A DNA stretch of 64,000 nt, taken from assembly GCA_022393335.1 (NCBI GenBank), contig JAJEKB010020913.1, positions 89,607 through 153,606 of the forward strand. The letters are read 5' to 3'. Position 1 is the first letter of the stretch, and each line of letters starts with the position of its first letter. This DNA is from Macrotrachela quadricornifera. Lineage: Eukaryota; Rotifera; Eurotatoria; Philodinida; Philodinidae. Positions 22,901 through 32,500 of this stretch are shown one piece after another. The notes under the pieces are model-generated. The model was not told the DNA's origin. It ran no database searches and worked only from the letters and a program-made list of their open reading frames with translations. The position numbers were made by a program, and so were the translations under genes.

Positions 22901-24272
22901 AACAGTGAGTGTCCTTCTAGGATATGGAAATGGCTCTTTTGCAAACCAAATGACATATTCAACAGGCTTTAGTCCACAATCTGTAGTAGTTGGTGATTTT
23001 AACAACGATACCAATCTGGATCTTGTTGTTGCTAATTCTTTCAGTGAAACAGTAAGTGTCTTTCTCGGATGTGGAAATGGCTCTTTTGCAAACCAAATGA
23101 TATATTCAACAGGCTCTAATCCACAATCTGTAGCAGTTGGTGATTTTAATAACGACACCAATTTGGATATCGTCATCGGTAATTATGGTGACAACACTAT
23201 AAGTGTCCTTCTAGGATATGGAAATGGCTCTTTTGCAAACCAAATGATATATTCAACAGGCTTTAATCCACAATCTGTAGCAGTTGGTGATTTTAACAAC
23301 GACATCAATTTGGATATCGTCATCGCTAATTATGGTGACAACACTGTAAGTGTGCTTCTCGGATATGGAAATGGCTCCTTTGCAAACCATATAGTATATT
23401 CAACTGACACTGGCCCAACATTTGTAACTGTTGGTGACTTTAACAACGACACCAATCTGGATATTGTCGTTGCTAATTGGGATAATAATACTATAAGTGT
23501 CCTTCTCGGATATGGCAATGGCTCACTTGTAGATCAAATGATCTATCCAAGTGGCTTAAGTCCCAGGTCTGTAGCTGTTGGTGATTTTAATAATGATACC
23601 CGACTGGATATCGTTGTTACTAATGCAAATGCGGCGAGTGTTAGTGTATATCTCGGATATCCCAATGAAGGTTTTCTATATCAAATGAGACTCATAACTG
23701 GCTATGAATCTCGACCTAGATCGTTCGCCAATGGAGACTTTAATAATGATGGTCACATAGATATTGCAGTAGCAAATTCAGGTACCAACAACATCGGTAT
23801 TTTTCTGAGATATGTCAATGGTTCTTTCGGAAATCAAGTAACATATCCAACTGATTCTCCTCCATGGTCTGTAGCCGTTGGCGATTTCAACAACGATACC
23901 ATACTTGATATTGCTGTCGTGAATTATGACAATGACACTATTGGTATATTTCTTGGATGGGGCAATGGTTCTTTTTCAAGCGAAAAAAAGTTTACGATCG
24001 GTTTCAAATCGGAACCAGTCACTGTTGCCGTTGATAATTTCAACAACGACAGCTTTTTAGATATTATTGTCGTTAATTATCGTATAAGCAGCATCGGAGT
24101 GTTGCTTGGCTATGGGAATGGCTCTTTCGCAAATGTAAAGATTTTTTCAGTTGGCTATGGATCTCTTCCATTCTCAGTTTCCGTTGGTGATTTGAACAAT
24201 GATGGAAAACTGGATTTTGCTGTTGCCAACGAAGGAACTGAGAATTTAAAAATTTTCTTACAGACTTGTTAA
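19941..24272 (+). CDS. FG-GAP/VCBS repeat protein with 28 repeats
   Basis: A single open frame of more than 1,430 codons encodes 28 consecutive repeats of about 49-51 residues. Each has a GDFNNDTxLDIVVAN calcium-binding-type loop followed by SVLLGYGNGSF and a YSTG turn. Such FG-GAP/VCBS blades build integrin-like beta-propellers, so an extracellular or surface role is likely by family knowledge. A few loops are degenerate, for example GSFSKDGRSEI and GHLNDD. Repeats at 22848, 22995, 23142 and 23289 are exactly 147 bp apart and highly similar in DNA, implying recent internal duplication. The frame is open from 19941, but the first in-frame ATG is near 20106, so the true 5' end is probably an upstream exon. 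No signal peptide or anchor lies in this exon. Stop at 24270-24272. Confidence 0.9.
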   Translation, partial: QRNESKRTRSNLSDEIYESHQSSLEKYCFASELIQSIEDSSFYYLVPKCELNFETMTQNPIEYKYGPRSVAMGDFNNDTWLDIAVANYYADHIALFFGYGDGTVARPVKHLTGSGSAPYMIAVGDFDNDHRLDIAVANFGTNSIDVLLRFQNESFTNQNVLSVTSSRPIWIHIADLNNDTALDIVTVNYGTHSVSIFYGYGNGDFSKPSTYFTGYDSFPFAVASGDFNNDKQMDLAITNHGINNVGILLATSNSTYASQITFSTGPNSHPYSLVVGHLNDDTMQDIAVTNYGNKSVGVFLGQGDGTFMSQMTYSLGIASPYSIGIGDFNNDNRMDLVITNNGNDNLAVLVGYGNGTFANPKMYSTESSSSISVAIGDLNRDNRLDIAVINNDTNTISIMLGYDEFFPIQTTYSTGINPYFVVVDDFNTDNHLDLIVVNQDQKTVSVRLGYGNGSFSNPTTYSTGTNPYSIATGDFNNDIHLDIVVANRGDNTVSILLGYGNASFSNQMKYSTGTGPVFVAVGDFSNDTNLDIIVANYDGNTVSVLLGYGNGTFANQTTYSTGVKPISVAAGNFNNDTYLDIVVVNVDDNTISVLLGYGNGSFAYQTTYSIGSYAQSIAVADINNDTYLDIIVTNANDNTISVLLGYGNGSFTNQTTYSTGSAAQSVAVSDFNNDSRLDIVIANFGDNTVSILLGYGNGSFANQTTCSTGTNPISVAVGDFNNDTRQDIVVVNFGEATVSVLLRHDRGALKDKITFTSADGSRLRNFAVFDLNNDNVLDIVVVNYGTDNIGILLGGGNGTFGNQTVLSTGFNSHPYSIAIHDFNKDGQVDIAVANYAAKNLVTFLGSGNGTFENQRSYGAQFRFTPLMIGVGSFSKDGRSEIIVAYGNINHVDVLVTYEVGSFYPQMTYSTRFNPRSVAIGDFNKDTYLDIVVVNGADNTVSVLLGYGNGSFASQMIYSTAKEPRSVAVGDFNNDTNLDLVVANAFSETVSVLLGYGNGSFANQMTYSTGFSPQSVVVGDFNNDTNLDLVVANSFSETVSVFLGCGNGSFANQMIYSTGSNPQSVAVGDFNNDTNLDIVIGNYGDNTISVLLGYGNGSFANQMIYSTGFNPQSVAVGDFNNDINLDIVIANYGDNTVSVLLGYGNGSFANHIVYSTDTGPTFVTVGDFNNDTNLDIVVANWDNNTISVLLGYGNGSLVDQMIYPSGLSPRSVAVGDFNNDTRLDIVVTNANAASVSVYLGYPNEGFLYQMRLITGYESRPRSFANGDFNNDGHIDIAVANSGTNNIGIFLRYVNGSFGNQVTYPTDSPPWSVAVGDFNNDTILDIAVVNYDNDTIGIFLGWGNGSFSSEKKFTIGFKSEPVTVAVDNFNNDSFLDIIVVNYRISSIGVLLGYGNGSFANVKIFSVGYGSLPFSVSVGDLNNDGKLDFAVANEGTENLKIFLQTC
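22680..23560. repeat. 147-bp coding tandem repeats within the FG-GAP gene
   Basis: Equivalent GATTTTAACAACGA positions at 22848, 22995, 23142 and 23289 give an exact 147-bp (49-codon) period. Neighbouring units keep long runs of DNA identity, more than protein constraint alone would need. Confidence 0.85.
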
Positions 24273-24387
24273 TAATATTTGAACTGCTATCTTGATTTTT
24301 TTTCATTGATTTACTACTTTTAACTCATATTTGGTGCTACTAATATTTTTTCTAACTCTTTTTTAATGTGGGTGTGTATTGAGAATC

Positions 24388-24393
24388 AATAAA
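24388..24393 (+). promoter_or_regulatory. Polyadenylation signal of the FG-GAP gene
   Basis: AATAAA 116 bp after the stop codon, in an AT-rich 3' region. Confidence 0.55.
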
Positions 24394-24799
24394 TTTTACA
24401 TAGAGACAAGATATATCAAGTGAAGCTACTGCAGTGCGTTTCAGTCTGGCAAATAATTTTGTCAGATGTTGAGTTTTCAAATGAAATTTGATTCAAGCAA
24501 TCATATAACAGTCTTCGATGAGGTGTGAATGAGTAGGAAATAGTGGCATTTCATGACACCAGTTGTTTCTGTCTTGCCGAGATGTCGTCAGGTGGATTTT
24601 GAAGATACTATACCAATGGTAATTCAATTGAATATGAAATTTTAAAACATAGGAATTACTATATATGATCGGTATTTTTAAGATTGTCCTTGTTGATGAA
24701 TATAGAAATTTCGATATTCTTTGCATGTTGGTCATCCTTTGTCTATCTGGATTGAGTTGATAGAGTTTGTCAATATATTTAGAGTTTTCAATAGTGGTC
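24394..24799. other. Spacer
   Basis: No convincing gene. A minus-strand frame at 24493-24834 lacks any recognised domain. Confidence 0.4.
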
Positions 24800-24965
24800 A
24801 TGCTTACGAGGGAACTTCGCGAGATGCCCAACACCGATTTCCTTCATTCACACGTTGCTTAATAAAGGGCATCGAGATAGAAAAAAGCTCAAAAAGATTT
24901 GGGCTGACAGCTCTTCCTTGCAAAGTTACAGTCAATTTTCTGTTTTTCCCAGCCATAATGGCTGA
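24800..24965. repeat. Dispersed repeat R1, reverse copy
   Basis: The inverse complement matches 8420-8582. On the minus strand it stays open as AGKNRKLTVTLQGRAVSPN and onward through VNEGNRCWASREVPS, unlike the interrupted copy 1. Confidence 0.55.
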
Positions 24966-25004
24966 AAATTGAAAATCGTATAATTCAGTCAAAAAAGACC
25001 GTAT

Positions 25005-25672
25005 ACTTAGATCATACCAAAAGTCTTTGCGGTACTATATCAATTTCTTATAGAAGCCTGATGAAATTTTCTTTTCTCTGTGGACTGATAGTAAAAACAA
25101 AGCTCTACATTTCTACACTATTTGATTATTATTCATCTAATATCATAATAATAAAATTTCGATAAGAACTGTTTTTGTGTAAAATTTAACTAATGGGTGA
25201 GAGAGATTGAATGACTATGTTTTACATTTCAATTTTCAATCATTTATTACGTTGTGGTAAAAAACAAAATATACCACAAGACGCAGCTTCAAAAGCTTTA
25301 CAATCTATAAAGTTAAGGCTATTTTATAGTTGCAATTTTTGTTTTCAAAATGGGCAAAATTTTGAGTGACCAATTTTCGACAGTGCGAAAACGATATCTT
25401 TTTAGTGCAAAATGAACTCATTTTTTCTTATTTCATCATTTTGTCACCTGATATCTTTTATTTAAAACAAACAAAATACAGTTCAGGATGCAACGTGAAC
25501 AGTTCTACAATCTACACAGTAAATTTATATAAATAGAGTTGCCCACAAGCAACTTTACAATAAGAAATCTGAATATCTTCACTATTTTGTCTTTTTAGAA
25601 CAAAAGAAAATTTTTTCTAACTTTCTGTAAGCAAAAAAGTGCCCTCGCCACTACTTTTGAAGTGCCCTAAGT
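25005..25672. repeat. Foldback element F5 (CTTAGG family)
   Basis: The ends ACTTAGATCATACCAAAAGT and ACTTTTGAAGTGCCCTAAGT are imperfect inverses. The interior shares TATCATAATAATAAAATTTCG and AAAACAAAATATACCACAAGA with the elements at 15101 and 57258. No ORF. Confidence 0.65.
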
Positions 25673-25734
25673 GATATAACGAAATAAATTATTTTTTATG
25701 ATTCAGCCTTTTTAGAGAAAACCTTCCTTATTAA

Positions 25735-26406
25735 GTATAACTGAACAGATAACGTCCTATGGTTCAAGATTCAGTATCTTTTGGCAGAACTCTTTTAGTT
25801 CCGTTTAATTGCTTAGACAACGTAATGTGGTTTAGTATTGAAAGGCAGAACCTTCGGAAGTTCTACATTTATCAAATAGAATTCCTCCGATTCAGCATAG
25901 TTGAAGAAATATCTTATTGAGGTTCATGATTTACTCAGAAGGACCTTTAAGATTCGGTATTCTTTGATAAAATCTTTTTTCTTTCCATATATTTGGATTG
26001 AAAATAACCCATGGTACAACGTAGAAAGACAGAATCTTTCAGAGTTCCACACTAACAGAACAGAACCCGCTGAGATTTTGTATTTGTGCGCAAAATTCCT
26101 TTGTTTCCGTATGGTTAATAAGATTATTTTTTAGAGTTCAGTATTGAAATACAGAACCTTGGAAAGTTCAACATGTACTGGGCAGAACTCTTTCGGTTCA
26201 GGATTTGATAGGGAGGTCCGTTCAGAATTCCGTATCTTTCTACAGCACCTTTTTGGTTCTTTATATTTTAATCGATAATTTTCTATAGTTCTGCATTAAG
26301 GGACAGAACTCTTCAAAATTCTATAGGTATTGGACATAATCTCCCAGGTTTAGTGCTGTCTTATAAAAGCCTCTTCATGGTTTAGTTTCATTAGACAGAA
26401 CCTTCT
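25735..26406. repeat. Degenerate 30-bp minisatellite, left part
   Basis: About 22 drifted units of the form TTCAGTATTGAAAGACAGAACCTTnGG at roughly 30-bp spacing. The array is split by the gypsy element and resumes at 35132. Joining the two sides with CTTCT counted once restores a 30-bp unit. Confidence 0.8.
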
Positions 26407-26604
26407 TGTTAATGCCTTTGTTGATCCTGGGCGTGTACTTAGAAAGTTAAAGACATTTAGTTCGTTTTTACTAAAGGCATAACTGGCTAGTTTATTTATC
26501 ACCACGAGATTATATAACATGATGACTAACAAAAGAGAAAAGGAAAACAATAACATTACGACAGAAATAGAAAACATATAACATATAGAGGTCGGGATGT
26601 AACA
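26407..26604 (-). repeat. 3' LTR of the gypsy element
   Basis: 198 bp, minus-strand ends TGTTACATCCCGACC and AGGCATTAACA. Matches 34934-35131 with no difference seen. Confidence 0.95.
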
Positions 26605-26617
26605 CCCTTCCCCTTCG
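26605..26617 (-). promoter_or_regulatory. Polypurine tract
   Basis: Minus strand CGAAGGGGAAGGG directly abuts the 3' LTR, the expected site for plus-strand DNA priming. Confidence 0.8.
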
Positions 26618-26813
26618 AAAAAAGTTTTGTTTACAAACACTTTTGCAAGACCAAGAAAAACATGAGACATAACAAACAAAAAGAGAGAAATACAAAAATA
26701 TCTGAGAACATGACGAACACGACACCGGGTAGAGATCACAAAAAAAGAGAAGAAGGAATAGGAGAAAAATATATATATATATATAAAATAAAAAAAAAAA
26801 CAACAGCACGAGA

Positions 26814-28523
26814 TTAACGTCCGAATTTTCTTTTATAATAGAAATATCCATTTCTGTTGAACATGCTGTTGGATAATTTTCTTTGAGCATCATCTTGAGC
26901 TTGACTGTTCTTCAATCCAATTAATAGTTTTTTGTCTTCATCGTCGTCTACGTGCGTAAATTCGATGTTGTAATAACGTAAGATCTTCCGCACCAATTTC
27001 TTCGGGAACAAATAGTAACATTCGAATTTGATGAAGTACCGGTAACGACATTTCTTCGTCTTATCATTTCTCTTCTTGTTCTGACGTTTCTTCCATTGAG
27101 CGCTTCGTCTTGCACGACCTTGTTTGACTTGTTTATATTGTACTTGTTGTTGTTGAGGTGCTTCATCACTTGGTTCATCTGGTTCAACATTAACAATAAT
27201 ACCAGCTTCAGTTGTTTCATTTTCTAATGATTCAGCTTGATGTTCTTGTGCTGCTGCTTCTAATTCATCGTCACTACGTAATAATTCATCATCCGAAATG
27301 TCTTCTAAATCATTTTGCGTTGCTTCAGCTAATTCTTCAGTTGTTTTTTCTATTACTACAGGAACAACACTACCACCATTAGCTTCATCATCTTTATCAT
27401 TTGTATCTCTTGGTTGAACAAGTTGGCATAAATAAATTTCTTCATCTGATGAACCTGGATCGACATTTTTTCCATTTAATAATCTTGACAATTTTCCCAA
27501 GTTAATATTCTTGTTCTTCTTCTTTTTCTTACTTGGTTGTGATAATGGTGGTAATTTTGTCGGTTCAAATGCCATAAATGCTTCATTAATTCTTCGGTGA
27601 TGTATCATTGTAAAAGACCATTGTTCTAAAATTGGTCTTGTAAGAAACACTACAACCATCACGTCTTCCTTGGCATATTCAATCATTCTTTGTTGAGTTG
27701 AATAAGATAAAGATGAGCTTGATGACGTTAAACTTTGTCCCCAATGACTCCTTGTACATTCTTTTTTAATAATTAATCCACTTGCATAAAAAAGAGCATT
27801 TTTTAATGACCATAATTCACCGGGTTTATATGGGCTTGCAGGATGACAACCACAAGGAGCTTGTACATTAATTTGTCGATCATTTTTAACATCATTAACG
27901 TCTTGAGATTGATCAATCGAGCTCGGGATCCTACAAAGAATCCGTGCTCTATCATACCATATTGAATAATAAGGTTGGATGTTAATAAGTTCAGCTAATA
28001 TCGGCCATGTAATTAAATTTTTAATTGACCTCAATTCCATATGTATGTTTCCCCATCCATACAATTTATTGATCGATCTAAATATCAAATCAAACAATTT
28101 TTTAACATATACGTACATTTCCGATTTTTGTCCAGGCAATTGATTTAATTCAATAAAGATAATATATGATGGTAATTGATGACCAATTGATTGAATTTGT
28201 ACGAGAGCCAGTTCATTATCGGACATCTCTGACTCTGTATCAATTGCATATAAATAACATTGAGCCACGTGATCTAATACTTGATTCATCACTCGTAATG
28301 ACGTATCCTTGTTAATAAATACAAGTCGATAACTAGACGATGGTACATCAAATCTTGAGCCATGTCCAAATAATGAATGCCGAGTTAATGTTGAATGATG
28401 ATCTTGTGTACGTGGTGGTGAATGTTGGTGTTGTGTATTAAATGATGGATGACGAGCTGAACGATTTGGTGTATTATTTGATGAATAAGATGATGAATAA
28501 CATGAACGATTTTTTTCTGCCAT
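26814..28523 (-). CDS. ORF3: DEDDy-type 3'-5' exonuclease-like protein of the gypsy element
   Basis: 569 residues from ATG 28523. The N-terminus (1-65) is Ser/His-rich and probably disordered. Residues about 66-310 resemble an RNase D/WRN-type DnaQ-fold exonuclease. Motif I is AIDTESE (D95, E97). A motif-II-like segment is GWGNIHMELRSI, with E163 where Asp is usual. Motif III is IEYAKEDV (Y283, D287), the YxxxD of the DEDDy class. Such enzymes trim 3' ends of RNA or single-stranded DNA; a role in processing reverse-transcription intermediates is only inference. The C-terminal half has an acidic stretch and two basic, lysine-rich nuclear-localisation-like clusters. It lies 1 kb after pol and ends 210 bp before the 3' LTR, so it probably needs a spliced or internal transcript. 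Confidence 0.85.
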   Translation of the reverse strand: MAEKNRSCYSSSYSSNNTPNRSARHPSFNTQHQHSPPRTQDHHSTLTRHSLFGHGSRFDVPSSSYRLVFINKDTSLRVMNQVLDHVAQCYLYAIDTESEMSDNELALVQIQSIGHQLPSYIIFIELNQLPGQKSEMYVYVKKLFDLIFRSINKLYGWGNIHMELRSIKNLITWPILAELINIQPYYSIWYDRARILCRIPSSIDQSQDVNDVKNDRQINVQAPCGCHPASPYKPGELWSLKNALFYASGLIIKKECTRSHWGQSLTSSSSSLSYSTQQRMIEYAKEDVMVVVFLTRPILEQWSFTMIHHRRINEAFMAFEPTKLPPLSQPSKKKKKNKNINLGKLSRLLNGKNVDPGSSDEEIYLCQLVQPRDTNDKDDEANGGSVVPVVIEKTTEELAEATQNDLEDISDDELLRSDDELEAAAQEHQAESLENETTEAGIIVNVEPDEPSDEAPQQQQVQYKQVKQGRARRSAQWKKRQNKKRNDKTKKCRYRYFIKFECYYLFPKKLVRKILRYYNIEFTHVDDDEDKKLLIGLKNSQAQDDAQRKLSNSMFNRNGYFYYKRKFGR

Positions 28524-29562
28524 TAAAAAATTTTATTCAGTTAAAGTTGTTGGTGTTGATGATGATAATGAAAAAATTCGAGCTGTAAATATTGATCTTG
28601 ATGAAGATGAAGTTCGACCTGATATTAATGATAAAATTCTAAACGATGTTGATGTTGATGATAAAGAAATTCTAGATTTAGTTGATGTTGATGACGATTA
28701 GTTGAACAGCTGTATTGAGTATCGGAATAATCTAAACACTTATAAATATGTTTAATAAAATAATTTGAAAAATCTTCTAAATAAATAAATAAATAGTGTA
28801 TTGTTAGAATAACTGGACAATGGTCAATTAATAACTAAATGAATATATATTCCTGTAAGTAATTAAACAGCTGATCTAATCGACAACAGCTGATCTAATC
28901 GACAACAGCTGATCTAAAATGAACAATTAACAATGGTTGGTGATTATCCAAATAAACAATAGAATAATAGTCCGTAAAATATGGACGATTCGATTTAATG
29001 AATCATAACATAATTTTCATTCGAAGATGGTATTGACCAATAGCCATTGGTCATCCATGTTGAACATTCACACTATACACTTGATGATATTGACCACAGA
29101 TGTCGTTGACTTACAGACAAATCAATAATTATTTGATTGGTTCATTTCAGAAACCATTCTTTTTTATTTTTAAAGAAAGTTTCCTTTAACAATGAGTCAT
29201 TATCAATTTTTTATTGTAATTATAAATGAATATTATCATTATTAACTTTCCAATTGGATTTGATGAGATAAAATTTGATCTTTTAATGCGCGCATATTAA
29301 AATATCCATAAATCCACTTGACCGATAATAAATGTTATTCCATTTTAAGCGTTGGCCATACGTTTAAATAGGTTTAACATTCAATATCATTCACGTAAAT
29401 CTTTCCCAAAAATTAATAAGACAAATTCATCAAATAACGAATAATAAAATTGATAAAAATAATGTTAATATCGATAAAAATATTTATAAAAATATTTATA
29501 AAGATACAATTAAATCTGGTATTGTTGATTTTTATTTTTATATTTTTTCTTTCTTCTAAAAA
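28524..29562 (-). other. Non-coding stretch between pol and ORF3
   Basis: About 1 kb inside the element without a convincing gene. It includes a 19-bp triplet repeat at 28868-28918 and low-complexity GATGTTGATGAT runs near ORF3. It may hold splice signals for ORF3 expression. Confidence 0.5.
28868..28918. repeat. 19-bp tandem repeat in the gypsy interior
   Basis: CAGCTGATCTAATCGACAA starts at 28868, 28887 and 28906 (the third is partial), exactly 19 bp apart. Confidence 0.9.
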
Positions 29563-32500
29563 TTAATTCGATCTAGGAGCAGAAATGGGTCTAATATCAT
29601 TAATGTGTACCCGTGTTTCTGCTTGTGTTATTTCATCTTTAACAATATAAATTGGATGTTGAGCACGAATAATAATTTGTGGTGTAATTGAATATTTTGG
29701 TTCTAATTTATTTTTCATTCCATGTCTTCTAATTAAAACACAATCATTTATTTCATAATGGGGATTAGAACGTTGTTGATCATATCGAACTTTATATTGA
29801 TGTTGTTGACGAAGAATATTTTCACGTGCATTTGTATGCATCACCTTCATACATTTTTTCAATTGCTCATAGTAATCATTTGGTTTATTAAATGTAAATG
29901 AAGATAATTTTCCATCAGGAGGTAATCTTGGTTCTCTTCCAAACAATAACTGGAATGGTGAATATTGAGTTGTTGAGTGCGTTCCTGTATTATATGCAAA
30001 TACTACAGGTAACAAGAATTCATCCCAATTGTTGTTTTCCCTATCTTGGAGCTTGGCAATTTGAGGAACGAATGTTGCGTTGAATCTTTCAACCATTCCA
30101 TTTGATTGAGGGTGGTACGTTGTTGAATAAGTGTGATTATATCCAACTAATTTTGACATAGCTTCCATTAACTGATTAAGGAAGTGTGTTCCTTGGTCGG
30201 ATAGTATTACTGCTGGTACCCCATACTTGCAAATGTATTCATTAAATAATGCTTCAGCTGTTGTTTGTGCCGAACAATCAGGTACCGCAATAGCAACTAC
30301 CCACCTTGTGAAATAATCTGTAATACATAATACATGTTGATTACCACGAGGTGTTCGTTTAAATGGTCCACAATAATCCATACCAATTAATTGAAATGGT
30401 CCTTCAGGAGGAGGAATAGGTTGTAAATGACCAGGTTTCTTCGCTCTACTAATGTTGTATTGTTGACATGGTAAACATGATTGTATATATTGAGTGATGG
30501 ATTGTTTCATGTTTGGCCACCAATACTTGTTTTTAATCTTTAGGTACGTTCGTTGAACACCAAAATGACCACTAAGAGGATTGCTATGATAAACTTGTAA
30601 CAAATTGTTGATCATAGTTGAAGGTAAATAAATTAATTTCTTTTTCGTATTACAACCTTCGCGCATAACCGTTAACTTATATAATAAGCCACCTTTCAAT
30701 TCATAAGAACTTTTGACTGGATCCTTCATAACTTCTGCAATTATCTGTTGAATATTCAGATCTCTTCCTTGTTCGACTTTTAATTTTTCTATGTCCAGCG
30801 TATTTTTCACGATAACTTGTGATGAGTCTTCTCCCGTTTGATCACCTTCTTCTTCCACTGATGGTAATGTTGTCTTATTTCTCTCCGCTGGTGTTGTTGT
30901 TAGTGTTTGACCTTGTTTTAATCGCAATTGTTTCGCTCTGGATCTTGTTGCAACAGCCCCAACTCGTGGAGGAATTTCATCAGGAACACGTCCACTAACA
31001 GTCGGTTCCCCTTTATCCCGTTTAGCAATACCATAATCTTCATCAAATATTTCTTCTTCTCTTGGAATTGGATGACGTGATAAATAGTCAGCTAAACAAT
31101 TGTGTTGACCTTTAATATGGATGATTTTTTCGATGTTAAATTCTTGTAATAATATTGATATACGATCAACTCTTCGATTTTTCACTGTAGATTTCATCAT
31201 GTTGCATAATGGACAATGATCTGTATAAATAATGATTGATCTTCCCAATATATACGGTCGCATACGTTGAAAGCACATCCATATTGCTAAAGCTTCCAAT
31301 TCAATTGGATCATATCTTCTTTGAGTAGATGATGTCATTTGAGAGTGATAATAAAGGTTCTTAAATTCACCATTAATATGTTGTTGTAAAGTCCCTCCGA
31401 CGCCAACTTTTGATGCATCTGTTGTCAAAATAACTGGATGATTTTCATCAGGATAGTCCAAAAATAAGGGGGAAGTCACCAACAATTGTTTTAATTGTAA
31501 AAATGCTACTTTTTGTGTATCTCCCCAACTGAATTTTTTCCTATTTGTCTTTGTTAAATTTGTCACTTTGTGTATGGGTGCAGCTATAGATGCGAATCGT
31601 GGAATAAATTTACGATACCATGAAATAGCTCCCAGGAACTTGTTTGCTTCCGCTAATGTGGAAGGTTCCCTTAAATTAATAATTGCTTGAATTTTTTCAT
31701 TATTTGGTTTAACACCCTTTTCTGATATTGTATGTGATAAATAATCAATTTGTTGATGAAAGATACTGCACTTGGGAGGATTAAGTTGGAAATGATGTTG
31801 AGATAAAATTGATAACAATTGATGAATATGTTTAAGATGTTCTTCAAATGAACGAGAATAAACCACAATATCATCAATATAAACTAATGCGAATTGACGA
31901 CATGGAGATAATATATCTGCCATAACACGTTGAAATGATGGTGGGCTGTTCTTTAAGCCTTGTGCTAAAACATTCCATTCATAAAGACCATCAGGTGTAA
32001 TAAATGCGGTCTTGTGTCGGTCTTCTTCTTCAATTGGAATCTGCCAAAACCCGCTTTTCATATCGAGTTTTGTAAAGAACTTATAACCACCACCTAACGT
32101 TTGAATTGCTTGTTCCATCTTCGGTAATGGATGACTATCTTTAATTGTGATGTGGTTTAATTTTTTATAATCAACTACCATTCGCCAATTACCATCATGT
32201 TTAGGTACAAGTAGAGCAGGTGCAGCATATGGTGAATAAGATGGTCGAATTAACCCAAAATGTAATAATTCTTGTACTATGTTGTGCATTTCTTCTTGTT
32301 TATTTGGTGTTGTATAATATGGTTTGGATGTTGGTGGAGGATGATCCAGTGTTTTTATCGAATGTGGTTTCACATTAATTGCAACTGTAGCTTTACTAAT
32401 ATCAAATAATTTTGAATGTTGATAAAGGATAGATTTAATTTTTTCATATCGATCAGGACGAGTAATATGTTGAATTAAATTGGTGATATTTTTGTTTACT

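Noticed and set aside
20223..24306. Several minus-strand frames across the FG-GAP gene
   Set aside because: Antisense shadows of a repetitive coding region; they repeat with the same 147-bp period and lack their own signals.
26350..26893. Hydrophobic minus-strand frames over the 3' LTR region
   Set aside because: They cover the LTR and polypurine tract, and one overlaps the end of ORF3 out of frame; LTR sequence alone explains them. The same frame reappears in the other LTR.
28525..28701. Plus-strand Asp/Val-rich open stretch between pol and ORF3
   Set aside because: Low-complexity GATGTTGATGAT repeat with no start codon or domain, antisense to the element.
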